In this document: one piece after another, positions 30,849 through 39,294 of the stretch
How positions within the stretch are numbered: the first letter of the stretch is position 1
Layout of the letters: each line of letters opens with the position of its first letter
Origin: Salinicola halophilus
Lineage (GTDB): Bacteria > Pseudomonadota > Gammaproteobacteria > Pseudomonadales > Halomonadaceae
Reading direction: 5' to 3'
NCBI RefSeq assembly: GCF_003206155.1
Contig: NZ_PZJV01000007.1
Span: forward strand, 10,324 to 74,323
Length of the DNA: 64,000 nucleotides
Notes under the pieces: generated by a model
Databases searched by the model: none
Told to the model about the DNA's origin: nothing
Seen by the model: only the letters and a program-made list of their open reading frames with translations
Made by a program: the position numbers and the translations under genes

Positions 30849-31298
30849 TGGGGTCTCCTCGTGAAGCGATAGGGTCTAGCGGGTCTCTACGCTCGCGCCG
30901 GGCGGGCGGATGCCGCGAGCCGGGGCGCGTGCACATGGCGTGAAAGGTCAGGCGGGAAGAGCATGACCGCGGTCGCCGCCGAGCGCAAAACCTGGGTGAC
31001 GCGAGGCGAAAATTTTCCCAAATCGATGAGCACGCACGCGACATCCTGACTATGCTTCGGGGGCAGCGAAGCTGGCGGCCTGACACCGCCGGAACGCTTG
31101 CGCTGACAGAGGCCGCGAACGAGAGGCGAAAGCCCGGCGCCGGCCCGTAGAAAAGAACGCATGTCACCCGTGACACCCCGATCCGTCGCCCTTAGCAGGC
31201 GATGGACAACGACCGAGCCGCCCGCCTCGAGCGCAATCGATGCGTGGCGGACGTCGTCCGATCGATCCGAATTCCGGCATCTCAAGGAGGCACGCTAC
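30849..31298. other. Intergenic region upstream of the second pao-type operon
   Basis: About 450 nt between divergent transcription units with no supported gene. The right end has one arm (31269-31278) of a 10-bp inverted repeat whose partner is at 31325-31334, enclosing a small candidate leader ORF. Confidence 0.5.
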
Positions 31299-31346
31299 GT
31301 GCCGGCTGTCAAAGCCACGAGTGCGCCGGAATTCAGAACTCCATGA
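31299..31346 (+). CDS. Candidate leader peptide (15 aa) before the second pao operon
   Basis: A GTG-initiated 15-codon frame is preceded by a perfect AAGGAGG at 31284-31290 with 8-nt spacing and ends TGA 12 nt before the 2Fe-2S subunit ATG. The translated peptide is VPAVKATSAPEFRTP. Inverted-repeat arms GAATTCCGGC (31269-31278) and GCCGGAATTC (31325-31334) bracket it. The strong Shine-Dalgarno is the main evidence. It could couple translation to the operon or be chance. Confidence 0.3.
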   Translation: MPAVKATSAPEFRTP

Positions 31347-31358
31347 GGAGCCGGCAAG

Positions 31359-31904
31359 ATGGATGATTCCGTGCATTCCCGAACACGCGCGCAGGCTGCC
31401 CCCGGCACCCAGACGCTCAATTTCACGCTCAACGGCGAGCCGCGCACGCTCGAGGTCGCCCCCAATGCGGTGCTGCTCGATGTATTGCGCGAGCAGATCG
31501 GCCTCGGCGGCACCAAGAAGGGCTGCGACCACGGTCAGTGCGGCGCCTGCACCGTGCACGTCGACGGCCAGTCGATGAATTCGTGTCTGCGTCTCGCCGT
31601 CATGTGCGAAGGCCAGCACGTCACTACGGTGGAAGGGCTCGCCCGCGACGGCGAACTCCACCCGATCCAGCAGAACTTCCTCGAGTGCGACGCCTATCAG
31701 TGCGGCTACTGCACGCCGGGACAGATGATGTCCGCCACCGCGCTACTCAATGACGAGCGCGTGGGCACCGACGACGCCTCGGTGAAAGAAGCCATGAGCG
31801 GCAACATCTGCCGCTGCGGGGCGTACAAGAACATCGTCGAAGCGATCCAGAAGTCCCGCCAGCAGCTGAGTTACGACGCGACGCAGAAGGAGGGCACCGC
31901 ATGA
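31359..31904 (+). CDS. Second aldehyde oxidoreductase, 2Fe-2S subunit without signal peptide
   Basis: A 181-aa paralogue of the PaoA-like subunit at 25.3 kb. Cysteines 56, 61, 64 and 76 and 115, 118, 151 and 153 supply both [2Fe-2S] clusters. It lacks the Tat signal; only 18 residues precede the ferredoxin domain. The complex is therefore expected in the cytoplasm, unlike the first one. The ATG follows GAGGAGCCGGCAAG. Its stop overlaps the next start by ATGA. Confidence 0.88.
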   Translation: MDDSVHSRTRAQAAPGTQTLNFTLNGEPRTLEVAPNAVLLDVLREQIGLGGTKKGCDHGQCGACTVHVDGQSMNSCLRLAVMCEGQHVTTVEGLARDGELHPIQQNFLECDAYQCGYCTPGQMMSATALLNDERVGTDDASVKEAMSGNICRCGAYKNIVEAIQKSRQQLSYDATQKEGTA

Positions 31905-32911
31905 GAACCTTCGCCTTTTCCCGTGCCGACAGCGTCGAGCGTGCGGCAACGTCCGCGGACGCCACCGCCTTCGTCGCCGGCGGTACGACGCTGCTCGACC
32001 TGATCAAGCTCGACGTCCTCAAGCCGGCAAACGTGGTCGACATCAATGCGCTGCCGTTGAAGCGGGTCGAGCGTCTCGACGACGGACGGCTCAAGATCGG
32101 CGCGCTGGTCACCAATACCGACCTTGCCCATCACCCGGAGGTGAAGGCGCACTACCCGGTGCTCTCCGAAGCCCTGCTGGCGGGCGCTTCGACCCAGCTG
32201 CGCAACATGGCGACCACCGCCGGCAACGTGATGCAGCGTACGCGCTGCCCGTACTATCGCGACCCGGCGGCCAAGTGCAACCGCCGCGAGCCGGGCACGG
32301 GCTGCGATGCGATGAATGGCATCAACCGCATGAACGCCGTGCTCGGTGGCAGCGACGCCTGCATCGCCGTACACCCGTCGGACATGTGCGTCGGCATCGC
32401 TGCCATCGGCGCGACGCTGACCCTGCAGGGCCCCGGCGGCGAGCGTGAGGTCGACTTCGCCGACTTCCATCGTCTCCCGGGCGATACCCCGCACATCGAA
32501 CACGATCTGCAAGAGGGTGAGCTGATCACCGCGATCACCCTGGATGCGCCGCTGAAAGGTGCCGGCTCGCACTATCTTAAGCTGCGCGACCGCGCCTCCT
32601 ACGAGTTCGCGCTCGCCTCCTGCGCCGCCGAGATCACCCTCGACGGCGAGACGATTCGCGAAGCGCGCCTCGCTCTCGGCGGCGTCGCCACCAAGCCGTG
32701 GCGCTGCACCGAGGCCGAAGCGGCACTCGTCGGTCAGCCCGCCGAGAAGGCGAGCTTCGAGCGTGCCGCCGAGATCGCGCTGAAAGACGCCGTGCCCCGC
32801 GAGCACAACGCCTACAAGATTCCCCTGGCGCGTCAGGCGATCGTGCGTGCACTGCGCAACGCCGCGCAGGACAAGACGTCGCAGAGCGAGACACAGGAGA
32901 GCCAGGCATGA
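31901..32911 (+). CDS. Second aldehyde oxidoreductase, FAD/4Fe-4S subunit
   Basis: A 336-aa PaoB-type subunit, clearly paralogous to the one at 26 kb. FAD motifs are VAGGTTLLDLIKLDVLKPANVVDIN and STQLRNMATTAGNVMQR; cysteines 116, 126, 135 and 154 match the extra [4Fe-4S] site (RCPYYRDPAAKCNRREPGTGC). It overlaps both neighbours by four bases, so all three subunits should be translationally coupled. Confidence 0.88.
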   Translation: MRTFAFSRADSVERAATSADATAFVAGGTTLLDLIKLDVLKPANVVDINALPLKRVERLDDGRLKIGALVTNTDLAHHPEVKAHYPVLSEALLAGASTQLRNMATTAGNVMQRTRCPYYRDPAAKCNRREPGTGCDAMNGINRMNAVLGGSDACIAVHPSDMCVGIAAIGATLTLQGPGGEREVDFADFHRLPGDTPHIEHDLQEGELITAITLDAPLKGAGSHYLKLRDRASYEFALASCAAEITLDGETIREARLALGGVATKPWRCTEAEAALVGQPAEKASFERAAEIALKDAVPREHNAYKIPLARQAIVRALRNAAQDKTSQSETQESQA

Positions 32912-35127
32912 ACGACATGACCCAACCGAATGTCGTCGGTCAGCGCACGCCGCGCATCGACGGTGAGTTCAAGCTCACGGGCCACGCCGGCTATACCGGC
33001 GAGCTGCACGCCGACAACATGCTCTACGGCTACCCGGTGTCGGCGACCATCGCCAACGGCAAGCTCGAGTCCCTCGAGCTGGACGAAGCCCGCGCGATGC
33101 CGGGCGTGGTGGACATCTTCCATCACGGACACTTCGAGACGCTGCACCGCTCGCCGAACTCCATGGCCCATGGCGACATGGTCAACGAGGTGCGCCTGCC
33201 GTTCGAGGACGAGCGCATCTACTACCACGGCCAGTACGTGGCACTGGTCGTCGCCGAGACCTTCGAGCAGGCCCGCGCCGCCGCCCAGCGCGTGATCGCC
33301 CGCTACACCAAGATGTCCGGCGCGACCGCGGGGCTACTGCAGACCGACGCCGAGGGCGAGCTGCAGGAGAGTTCCGGCACGTCGCGCGGCGATCCGGAAG
33401 CTGCCTTCGGCGGCGCCGAAGTGAAGGTCGACTCGACCTATCAGATCGCCGCCGAGAGCCATCTGCAGATGGAGATGCACGCGACCCTCGCCGAGTGGCA
33501 CGACGACGGTCAGCGTCTCGTCGTCCACGAGTCGACTCAGGGCGTGTTCTTCCAGCGCAACGCCATGGCGCGGGTCTTCGGGCTCGCCCAGGAGAACCTG
33601 GAAGTCATCTCGCACTACATCGGCTCCGGCTTCGGCAACAAGCTTTTCATGTGGCCGCACGCCGTCGCCACCACCGTGGCCGCGCGCATGACCGGCCGCC
33701 CGGTGAAAGTGGTGCTGCCGCGTCAGCAGGACATGAGCAGCGGCGGCAATCGCCCTGCCTCGCGTCAGCGCATCCGGCTGGGTGCCGATCGCAGCGGCAA
33801 GCTCACCTCGGTGATTCACGACAGCACCACCGAAACCTCGCTGGTGCACCAGTACGTCGACGGCTGCGGCAGCGCCACGCCGAGCTTCTACGCCTGCGAC
33901 AACGTCTCCACCAGCCAGCGCGTGCTCGAGGTGAACCACGGCACGCCCTGCCCGATGCGCGCGCCGGGCGAAGTCTCGGGTATCTTCGCGCTGGAAACGG
34001 CGATGGACGAGCTGGCGGTCGAGCTCGACATGGACCCGGTCGAACTGCGGCTAAAGAACAACGCAGAGCTTGACCCGGCGAGCGGGCTGCCGTGGTCGAG
34101 CAAGCATCTGGACGAGTGTCTCACCAGTGCGGCCAAGCGCTTCGGCTGGGAGAACCGCAATCCGGCCGTCGGCTCGATGCGCGACGGCGACGAGATCATC
34201 GGTTACGGCATGGCCTCCTGCACCTGGTCCGCCGGACGCCAGCCGTGCGAGGCGCGGGTCGAGCTGCGCGCCGACGGCTCGCTCTTCGCCGCCTGCGGCA
34301 CGCAGGACATCGGCACCGGCACCTACACCATCGTCGCGCAAGCCGTCGCCGAGCTGACCGGCGCCGATTTGTCGCGCATCGAGGTCAAGCTGGGCGAGAC
34401 CAGCCTGCCGGCGGGCCCGCTCTCCGGCGGCTCCATGGCGACGGCCACCGTGCTCCCCGCGGTCGCCGCGGCGGTGCGTGACGCGCTGGATGCGATCAAG
34501 GAAGTGGCGATCGGCAGCGGCGGGGCGTTCGAAGGCAGCGACGCCGACTCGCTCTCCGCGGAAGCGGGCTGTCTCACCGACGGCAACCGCCGCGTGAGCT
34601 TCGAAGAGGTGCTGGAGACCAGCAAGCTCTCGAGCGTCAACGGCCAAGGCAGCGCCGCCCCCGGCAACGAGCAGAACGAGTACGCCTTCCGCTCCTTCGG
34701 CGCGCACTTCGTCGAGATCCGCATCGATCCGGAAATCTCGCGGGTTCGCGTGGCGCGGGTCGTCTCCTCGATCGACATCGGTCGGGCGATCAACCCGCCG
34801 ACGGCGCGCAACCAGGTCGAGGGCGGCATCGTCATGGGCGTCGGCATGGGCCTGCTCGAGAAGCTCGACTACGATCCGCGGGATGCGCGGCTGATCAACG
34901 CCAACGTGGCCGACTACATCGTCCCGACGCACGCCGATGCGCCGGAGATCGACGTCGAGCTGCTCGACTACCCGGACTTCAAGCACAACGAGTTCGGCGG
35001 TCGTGGCGTGGGCGAGATCGGTCTGACCGGCGTCGCGCCGGCGATCGCCAACGCGATCTACCACGCCACCGGCAAGCGCTACCGGGATCTGCCGATCACC
35101 ATCGAGGATCTGCTCGCCGCCGACTGA
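32908..35127 (+). CDS. Second aldehyde oxidoreductase, molybdopterin subunit
   Basis: A 739-aa PaoC-type catalytic subunit. Conserved segments are GQRTPRIDGEFKLTGHAGYTGE, YIGSGFGNKLFMWPH, MRAPGEVSGIFALETAMDELA and the catalytic Glu703 in GGRGVGEIGLTG. The start ATG overlaps the FAD subunit stop (ATGA). It differs from the first paralogue at several likely pocket positions (for example NHGTPCPMRAPGE versus NRGTPTSMRAPGA), so substrate range may differ. A strong terminator follows. Confidence 0.88.
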   Translation: MNDMTQPNVVGQRTPRIDGEFKLTGHAGYTGELHADNMLYGYPVSATIANGKLESLELDEARAMPGVVDIFHHGHFETLHRSPNSMAHGDMVNEVRLPFEDERIYYHGQYVALVVAETFEQARAAAQRVIARYTKMSGATAGLLQTDAEGELQESSGTSRGDPEAAFGGAEVKVDSTYQIAAESHLQMEMHATLAEWHDDGQRLVVHESTQGVFFQRNAMARVFGLAQENLEVISHYIGSGFGNKLFMWPHAVATTVAARMTGRPVKVVLPRQQDMSSGGNRPASRQRIRLGADRSGKLTSVIHDSTTETSLVHQYVDGCGSATPSFYACDNVSTSQRVLEVNHGTPCPMRAPGEVSGIFALETAMDELAVELDMDPVELRLKNNAELDPASGLPWSSKHLDECLTSAAKRFGWENRNPAVGSMRDGDEIIGYGMASCTWSAGRQPCEARVELRADGSLFAACGTQDIGTGTYTIVAQAVAELTGADLSRIEVKLGETSLPAGPLSGGSMATATVLPAVAAAVRDALDAIKEVAIGSGGAFEGSDADSLSAEAGCLTDGNRRVSFEEVLETSKLSSVNGQGSAAPGNEQNEYAFRSFGAHFVEIRIDPEISRVRVARVVSSIDIGRAINPPTARNQVEGGIVMGVGMGLLEKLDYDPRDARLINANVADYIVPTHADAPEIDVELLDYPDFKHNEFGGRGVGEIGLTGVAPAIANAIYHATGKRYRDLPITIEDLLAAD

Positions 35128-35165
35128 TCGCCGTCGCCGGATCGCTTTTGATCGGCAATGAGAAG

Positions 35166-35197
35166 CCGCCGCACCCTGTTAGGTGCGGCGGTTTTTT
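35166..35197 (+). terminator. Terminator of the second pao-type operon
   Basis: A 10-bp stem CCGCCGCACC (35166-35175) / GGTGCGGCGG (35182-35191) is followed by TTTTTT, between the operon and the convergent tetR gene. Confidence 0.88.
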
Positions 35198-35219
35198 CGT
35201 GGGAGACGCTTCGCTGTCG

Positions 35220-35876
35220 TCAGGGCTGACGCGCGAGCAAACCGGAAAGAAAGAGCGCCGCGCAGCGCTCGACGCGGTCGTCGATCGCCCTGGCACTCGG
35301 CGGCGCTTCGAGCTGGAGCAGCTGAATGAGATGCCACTCGCCGAGCACCATGCCCAGATACATGCCGGCGAGTTCGGCGGTATCGCCGTGGGGCAGGCGG
35401 CCGTCGGCGATGCGGCGGTCGAGGTAGTCCGTCACCACCCGGCGCATCCGTCCCGGGCCGGCGTCGAAGAAGCGCCGGGCAAGCTCCGGCTGGCGCGGGC
35501 TCTCGGCGACCACTTCGCGGTAGATACCCAGCGCCTCGTCGTCCATCGCCTTGTGGAGCAGGCTGGTGCCGAAGCGGATGAGCGCCGCTTCGACGGGCAG
35601 CTCGTCGATATCGTCGCCGGTGAGGGTGGCGTAGACGTGGTGCGAGCGGCGCTCGACCATCGCCTGGAAGAGTCCTTCCTTGTTGCCGAAATGGCGATAG
35701 AGCGTGGAGAGCGAGCCGCCCGCTTCGGCGACGATGTCGTTGACGCTCACCTGGCTGAAACCGCGCTCCAGAAACAGTCGCTGCGCCGCATCGAGCAGCG
35801 CCTCGCGACGCTTGAGTCCGCGCTGGGTCGTCGGCGAATGCCGAGCGGTCGGGTGCCGAGGGGGGAGGGAGGACAT
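35220..35876 (-). CDS. TetR/AcrR family transcriptional regulator
   Basis: A 218-aa repressor with an N-terminal TetR helix-turn-helix (about residues 20-66; FSQVSVNDIVAEAGGSLSTLYRHFGNKEGLF) and a C-terminal ligand domain. The start at 35876 is supported by TTGCAGGAGTGTC; upstream in-frame codons to 35948 would overlap the presumed operator. It is divergent from the EmrAB-type pump genes and probably represses them, since the palindrome at 35911-35924 lies in the shared promoter region. Confidence 0.9.
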   Translation of the reverse strand: MSSLPPRHPTARHSPTTQRGLKRREALLDAAQRLFLERGFSQVSVNDIVAEAGGSLSTLYRHFGNKEGLFQAMVERRSHHVYATLTGDDIDELPVEAALIRFGTSLLHKAMDDEALGIYREVVAESPRQPELARRFFDAGPGRMRRVVTDYLDRRIADGRLPHGDTAELAGMYLGMVLGEWHLIQLLQLEAPPSARAIDDRVERCAALFLSGLLARQP

Positions 35877-35910
35877 GACACTCCTGCAAGGAAGGCCCGC
35901 GGGGCGCGGT

Positions 35911-35924
35911 AAACGGTAGCGTTT
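35911..35924. promoter_or_regulatory. Candidate TetR operator in the tetR-emrA divergent promoter
   Basis: AAACG-GTAG-CGTTT is a perfect 5+4+5 palindrome midway between the divergent starts. A second, looser palindrome GTAGCATACACTAC is at about 35938-35951. Both are of TetR operator size. Confidence 0.45.
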
Positions 35925-35965
35925 TGGAAAAGAAAGCGTAGCATACACTACACCTAGAATCGGTC

Positions 35966-37138
35966 ATGGTTTCCTGCATGAAGATCAAGAAAAAACTCTA
36001 TACCTCGCTGGCGGTGGTCGTACTGCTGATCGTCGCGCTGGTGTTCGCATGGCGCTGGTGGCAGACCGGGCGTTTCTTCGTCGAGACGGACAACGCCTAC
36101 GTCCAGACCGACAGCGTGGCCATCCGCTCGGAGCTCTCGGCGCGAGTGCTGGGGGTGGCCGTCGACGACAACCAGCGGGTGCAAGCGGGTGACGTGCTGA
36201 TCCGGCTCGATGACCGTGACACGCGCAGCCGTCTCGCCCAGGCGCAGGCGCAGCTCGCCGTCAGCGCGGCCAACGTGACCCAGAGCGAGCGTCAGGTCGA
36301 ACTCGACCGGGCGAGCATCGACGAGGCCACGGCACAGGTGAGCGCGGCGGAGTCCGACGTCGCCCAGGCGCGCCAGCATCTGCAGCGCTCGCAGTCGCTG
36401 GCGGCCAACAGCTACGCCTCGCGCCAGCAGCTCGATGACGACCAGGCCTCGCTGCGCGTCGCTCAGGCCACCCTCGCGGCGCGTCAGGCCAGCGTCGAGT
36501 CCGCCAAGCGGCGGCTCTCCGCCGACCAGGCGTCGATCGACAGCGCCAAGGCGAACCGCCAGGCCGCCGAGTCGGACATCGACTACGCCGAGAGCCAGCT
36601 CGACAAGACGCGTATCGTCGCTCGACGCAGCGGCGTGATCGGCAATCTCACCGTCGAGCCGGGCGATCTCGCCCAGCCCTCGCTGACGCTGATGCAGCTC
36701 GTCCCGGTGGATAGCGCCTACGTCGTCGCCAACTACAAGGAGACGCAGATCGAGCGCATGCGGGTGGGCCAGCCGGTCGCGCTCGAGGTGGACGCCTACC
36801 CGGATATCGAATTCGAGGGCCGCGTCGACAGCGTCGCCCCGGCCACCGGCACCCAGTTCAGCCTGCTGCCGCAGGACAACGCCACCGGCAACTTCAACAA
36901 GATCGTCCAGCGCGTGCCGGTGAAGATCCGCGTTACCGGCCCGGAAGACGAACTCTGGCGGCTGCAGGCCGGGCTCTCGGTGGTGCCGTCGGTGGATACC
37001 CGCGAGGTCGACGGCCAGGCGATCTACTTCGACCCGGCCCCCGCGCTCGACGATGCCCCCGTGGACGACGCGCCGCGTCGACCGCGTGACAACAATGCCG
37101 CCACCGCGCCCGCCGACGCCGACGAGCGCGATTCATGA
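35966..37138 (+). CDS. EmrA-type periplasmic adaptor subunit (HlyD family)
   Basis: A 390-aa membrane-fusion protein that links an MFS exporter to an outer-membrane channel. It has one N-terminal membrane anchor (about 13-32), the split barrel-sandwich start FVETDNAYVQTDSVAIRSELSARV, a long alpha-helical coiled-coil hairpin (about 85-205) and the return DKTRIVARRSGVIGNLTVEPGDL. The C-terminal 40 residues are proline- and aspartate-rich. An alternative start is the ATG at 35978 (MKIKKKLY); neither has a clear ribosome-binding site. It overlaps the exporter gene by ATGA. Confidence 0.9.
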   Translation: MVSCMKIKKKLYTSLAVVVLLIVALVFAWRWWQTGRFFVETDNAYVQTDSVAIRSELSARVLGVAVDDNQRVQAGDVLIRLDDRDTRSRLAQAQAQLAVSAANVTQSERQVELDRASIDEATAQVSAAESDVAQARQHLQRSQSLAANSYASRQQLDDDQASLRVAQATLAARQASVESAKRRLSADQASIDSAKANRQAAESDIDYAESQLDKTRIVARRSGVIGNLTVEPGDLAQPSLTLMQLVPVDSAYVVANYKETQIERMRVGQPVALEVDAYPDIEFEGRVDSVAPATGTQFSLLPQDNATGNFNKIVQRVPVKIRVTGPEDELWRLQAGLSVVPSVDTREVDGQAIYFDPAPALDDAPVDDAPRRPRDNNAATAPADADERDS

Positions 37139-38685
37139 GCGAAGTGGCGCCACCCACCGGCGCCGGCCCGCAGGAGATGCCGTCGTGGCACTACCGCTTC
37201 GGCTTCATCGCGGCGGTGTTCGGGATGTTCATGGCGATTCTGGACATCCAGATCGTCGCCAGCTCGCTCAACGAGATCCAGGCCGGGGTCTCCGCCTCGC
37301 AGGACGAGATTTCCTGGATCCAGACCTCCTATCTGGTCGCGGAGATCATCATGATCCCGCTCTCCGGCGTGCTGATGCGCTGGCTCTCCACGCGGGTGGC
37401 GTTCGTCATCTCGTGTGCCGGCTTCACCATCGCGAGCCTCGGCTGCGCGCTGGCCACGACCATCGATCAGCTGATCGTGCTGCGCGCCATCCAGGGCTTC
37501 ATGGGCGGGGCGATGATCCCGATCACCCAGGCGATCAGCTTCTCGCTATTCCCGCGCCGGGCGATGGGCACCGTGCAGGGCGTGATCGGCATGGTGGTGA
37601 CGCTGGCGCCGTCCATCGGCCCCACCGTCGGCGGCTATCTCACCGAGATCTTCAGCTGGCACTGGCTGTTTCTGGTCAACGTCATCCCCGGCATCGTCGT
37701 CACGCTGATGGCGTGGCGCTTTCTGGATATCGACAAGGGCGATGCCAAGGTCGGCAAGTTTCTCGATTTCCGCGGCCTGATCCTCATCGCGCTGTTTCTG
37801 GGTAGCCTCGAGTTCGTGCTCGAGGAGGGGCCGGGGGACGACTGGTTCGCCAGCGACCTGATCATCGGCATGACCCTGCTCTGCGCGCTCTCCTGCGTCG
37901 GTTTCTTCTGGCGGGTGTTCACCTACGCCCACCCGATCGTCGATCTGCGCGCGTTTCGCAATCTCAACTTCTCGGTGGGGACGGGGCTGGTCTTCGTCGT
38001 GGGGATCGCGATGTACGGACTGGTCTACCTGATGCCGCTGTTTCTCGGCGGGGTGCGCGGCTACTCGAGCCTGCAGATCGGCGAGGTGATGTTCGTCACT
38101 GGCGTGGCGATGTTCTTCACCGCGCCCATCGTCGGGCGGCTGACCAACTCGGTGGATCTGCGGGTGCTGCTCTTCATCGGGCTGGCGCTGGTGGGTATCG
38201 GGACCGCGATGAACTCGAATCTCACCAGCGAGTCCGGCTTCTGGCAGTTCTTCTGGCCGCAGATCGTGCGCGGCATGGGCATGATCATGTGCATCATCCC
38301 CGCCTCGCGCATTGCCATGGGTACGCTGCCGCCGCAGGAGCTCGGCAACGCCGCCGGGCTTTTCAGCGTGATGCGCAACCTCGGCGGGGCAGTCGGGCTG
38401 GCGATGCTCGACACCGTGCGCGACTGGCGCGCCGACTACCACTGGAATCAGCTCATCGGCGCGATCGACACCGGCCGAGCCGTCGTCCAGCAGGAGATCG
38501 CGCAGTATCAGGCGATGCTCATCGGCCACGTCGCCGACCCCTACCACAGCGCCGTCGCCCTGCTCGGTCAGCGCGTCGGCGTGCAGGCGCAGGTGCTTGC
38601 CTACAACGATATCTTCCTGTGGCTGGGCGTGATCTATCTGCTCAGCGTGCCGCTGGTATTGCTGCTCAGAAAGATCGATCACTAG
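37135..38685 (+). CDS. EmrB-type DHA2 family MFS drug exporter
   Basis: A 516-aa drug:H+ antiporter of the DHA2 family with 14 transmembrane helices. Motifs: FGMFMAILDIQIVASSLNEIQ in helix 1, QTSYLVAEIIMIPLSGVL, and motif C-like GMVVTLAPSIGPTVGGYLTE in helix 5. It pairs with the EmrA-type adaptor. No outer-membrane factor gene follows, so a channel encoded elsewhere must complete the pump; the orphan NodT-type lipoprotein at 10.6 kb is one candidate. Confidence 0.92.
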   Translation: MSEVAPPTGAGPQEMPSWHYRFGFIAAVFGMFMAILDIQIVASSLNEIQAGVSASQDEISWIQTSYLVAEIIMIPLSGVLMRWLSTRVAFVISCAGFTIASLGCALATTIDQLIVLRAIQGFMGGAMIPITQAISFSLFPRRAMGTVQGVIGMVVTLAPSIGPTVGGYLTEIFSWHWLFLVNVIPGIVVTLMAWRFLDIDKGDAKVGKFLDFRGLILIALFLGSLEFVLEEGPGDDWFASDLIIGMTLLCALSCVGFFWRVFTYAHPIVDLRAFRNLNFSVGTGLVFVVGIAMYGLVYLMPLFLGGVRGYSSLQIGEVMFVTGVAMFFTAPIVGRLTNSVDLRVLLFIGLALVGIGTAMNSNLTSESGFWQFFWPQIVRGMGMIMCIIPASRIAMGTLPPQELGNAAGLFSVMRNLGGAVGLAMLDTVRDWRADYHWNQLIGAIDTGRAVVQQEIAQYQAMLIGHVADPYHSAVALLGQRVGVQAQVLAYNDIFLWLGVIYLLSVPLVLLLRKIDH

Positions 38686-38871
38686 CCGCGCCAAGACGCT
38701 CTCGGGCCGCGTCTTCGGCCCGTGCCATGTCGCCGCGGCGAGCCCGTGCACCCGGCCGGGCGTCGATGGTTCAATAGCGTCATTCACGCTGAGCCATCGA
38801 CGTCACTGATCCCTCGGTACCGTTGACGCTGTATCAGTGACGCCACTGCCCAACCGCTACAGGAACCGCTC

Positions 38872-39285
38872 ATGAACACCCCCGGCTCGCCCAAACCCGG
38901 CAGCGACGAACCCGTACGCACCATGATGCGGCTTATCGGGGCGTTCGCCGCGCCGGTGGTGATCTATCTGCTGCTGTGGGAGCTGGTCGCGGGCGCCTTG
39001 CTGCCCAACGCGGCGCCGGCAGGGCGGGAATTCGCGATCAACCTCGCCAACGTGCTGATCCCCTGTGCGGGCGTGCTCGCCAGCATCTTTCTCGCCGGGG
39101 TGAAAATCGGCCGCTACCTCGGCGGCGGGGTGATGGTGCTGTTCTTCCTCTACGCCTATCTCGTTTCCGGCGTCGCTTTCAGCTGGCTGCCCATCGCGCT
39201 CACCCTCCTCGGCGTGGGGCTGGCGTGGGGGCTCGCCCGTTTTTGCCCGCGGCTCTCGCCCGAGCTCGACGGCCTGATCGGCTGA
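38872..39285 (+). CDS. Hypothetical membrane protein
   Basis: A 137-aa protein with four predicted transmembrane helices (about 20-42, 54-74, 79-98 and 100-118) and short polar termini. I recognise no family motif. The ATG follows acaggaaccgctc. It ends 9 nt before the GTG start of tmcA, so the two are likely co-transcribed. Confidence 0.72.
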   Translation: MNTPGSPKPGSDEPVRTMMRLIGAFAAPVVIYLLLWELVAGALLPNAAPAGREFAINLANVLIPCAGVLASIFLAGVKIGRYLGGGVMVLFFLYAYLVSGVAFSWLPIALTLLGVGLAWGLARFCPRLSPELDGLIG

Positions 39286-39294
39286 CATGAGCCA

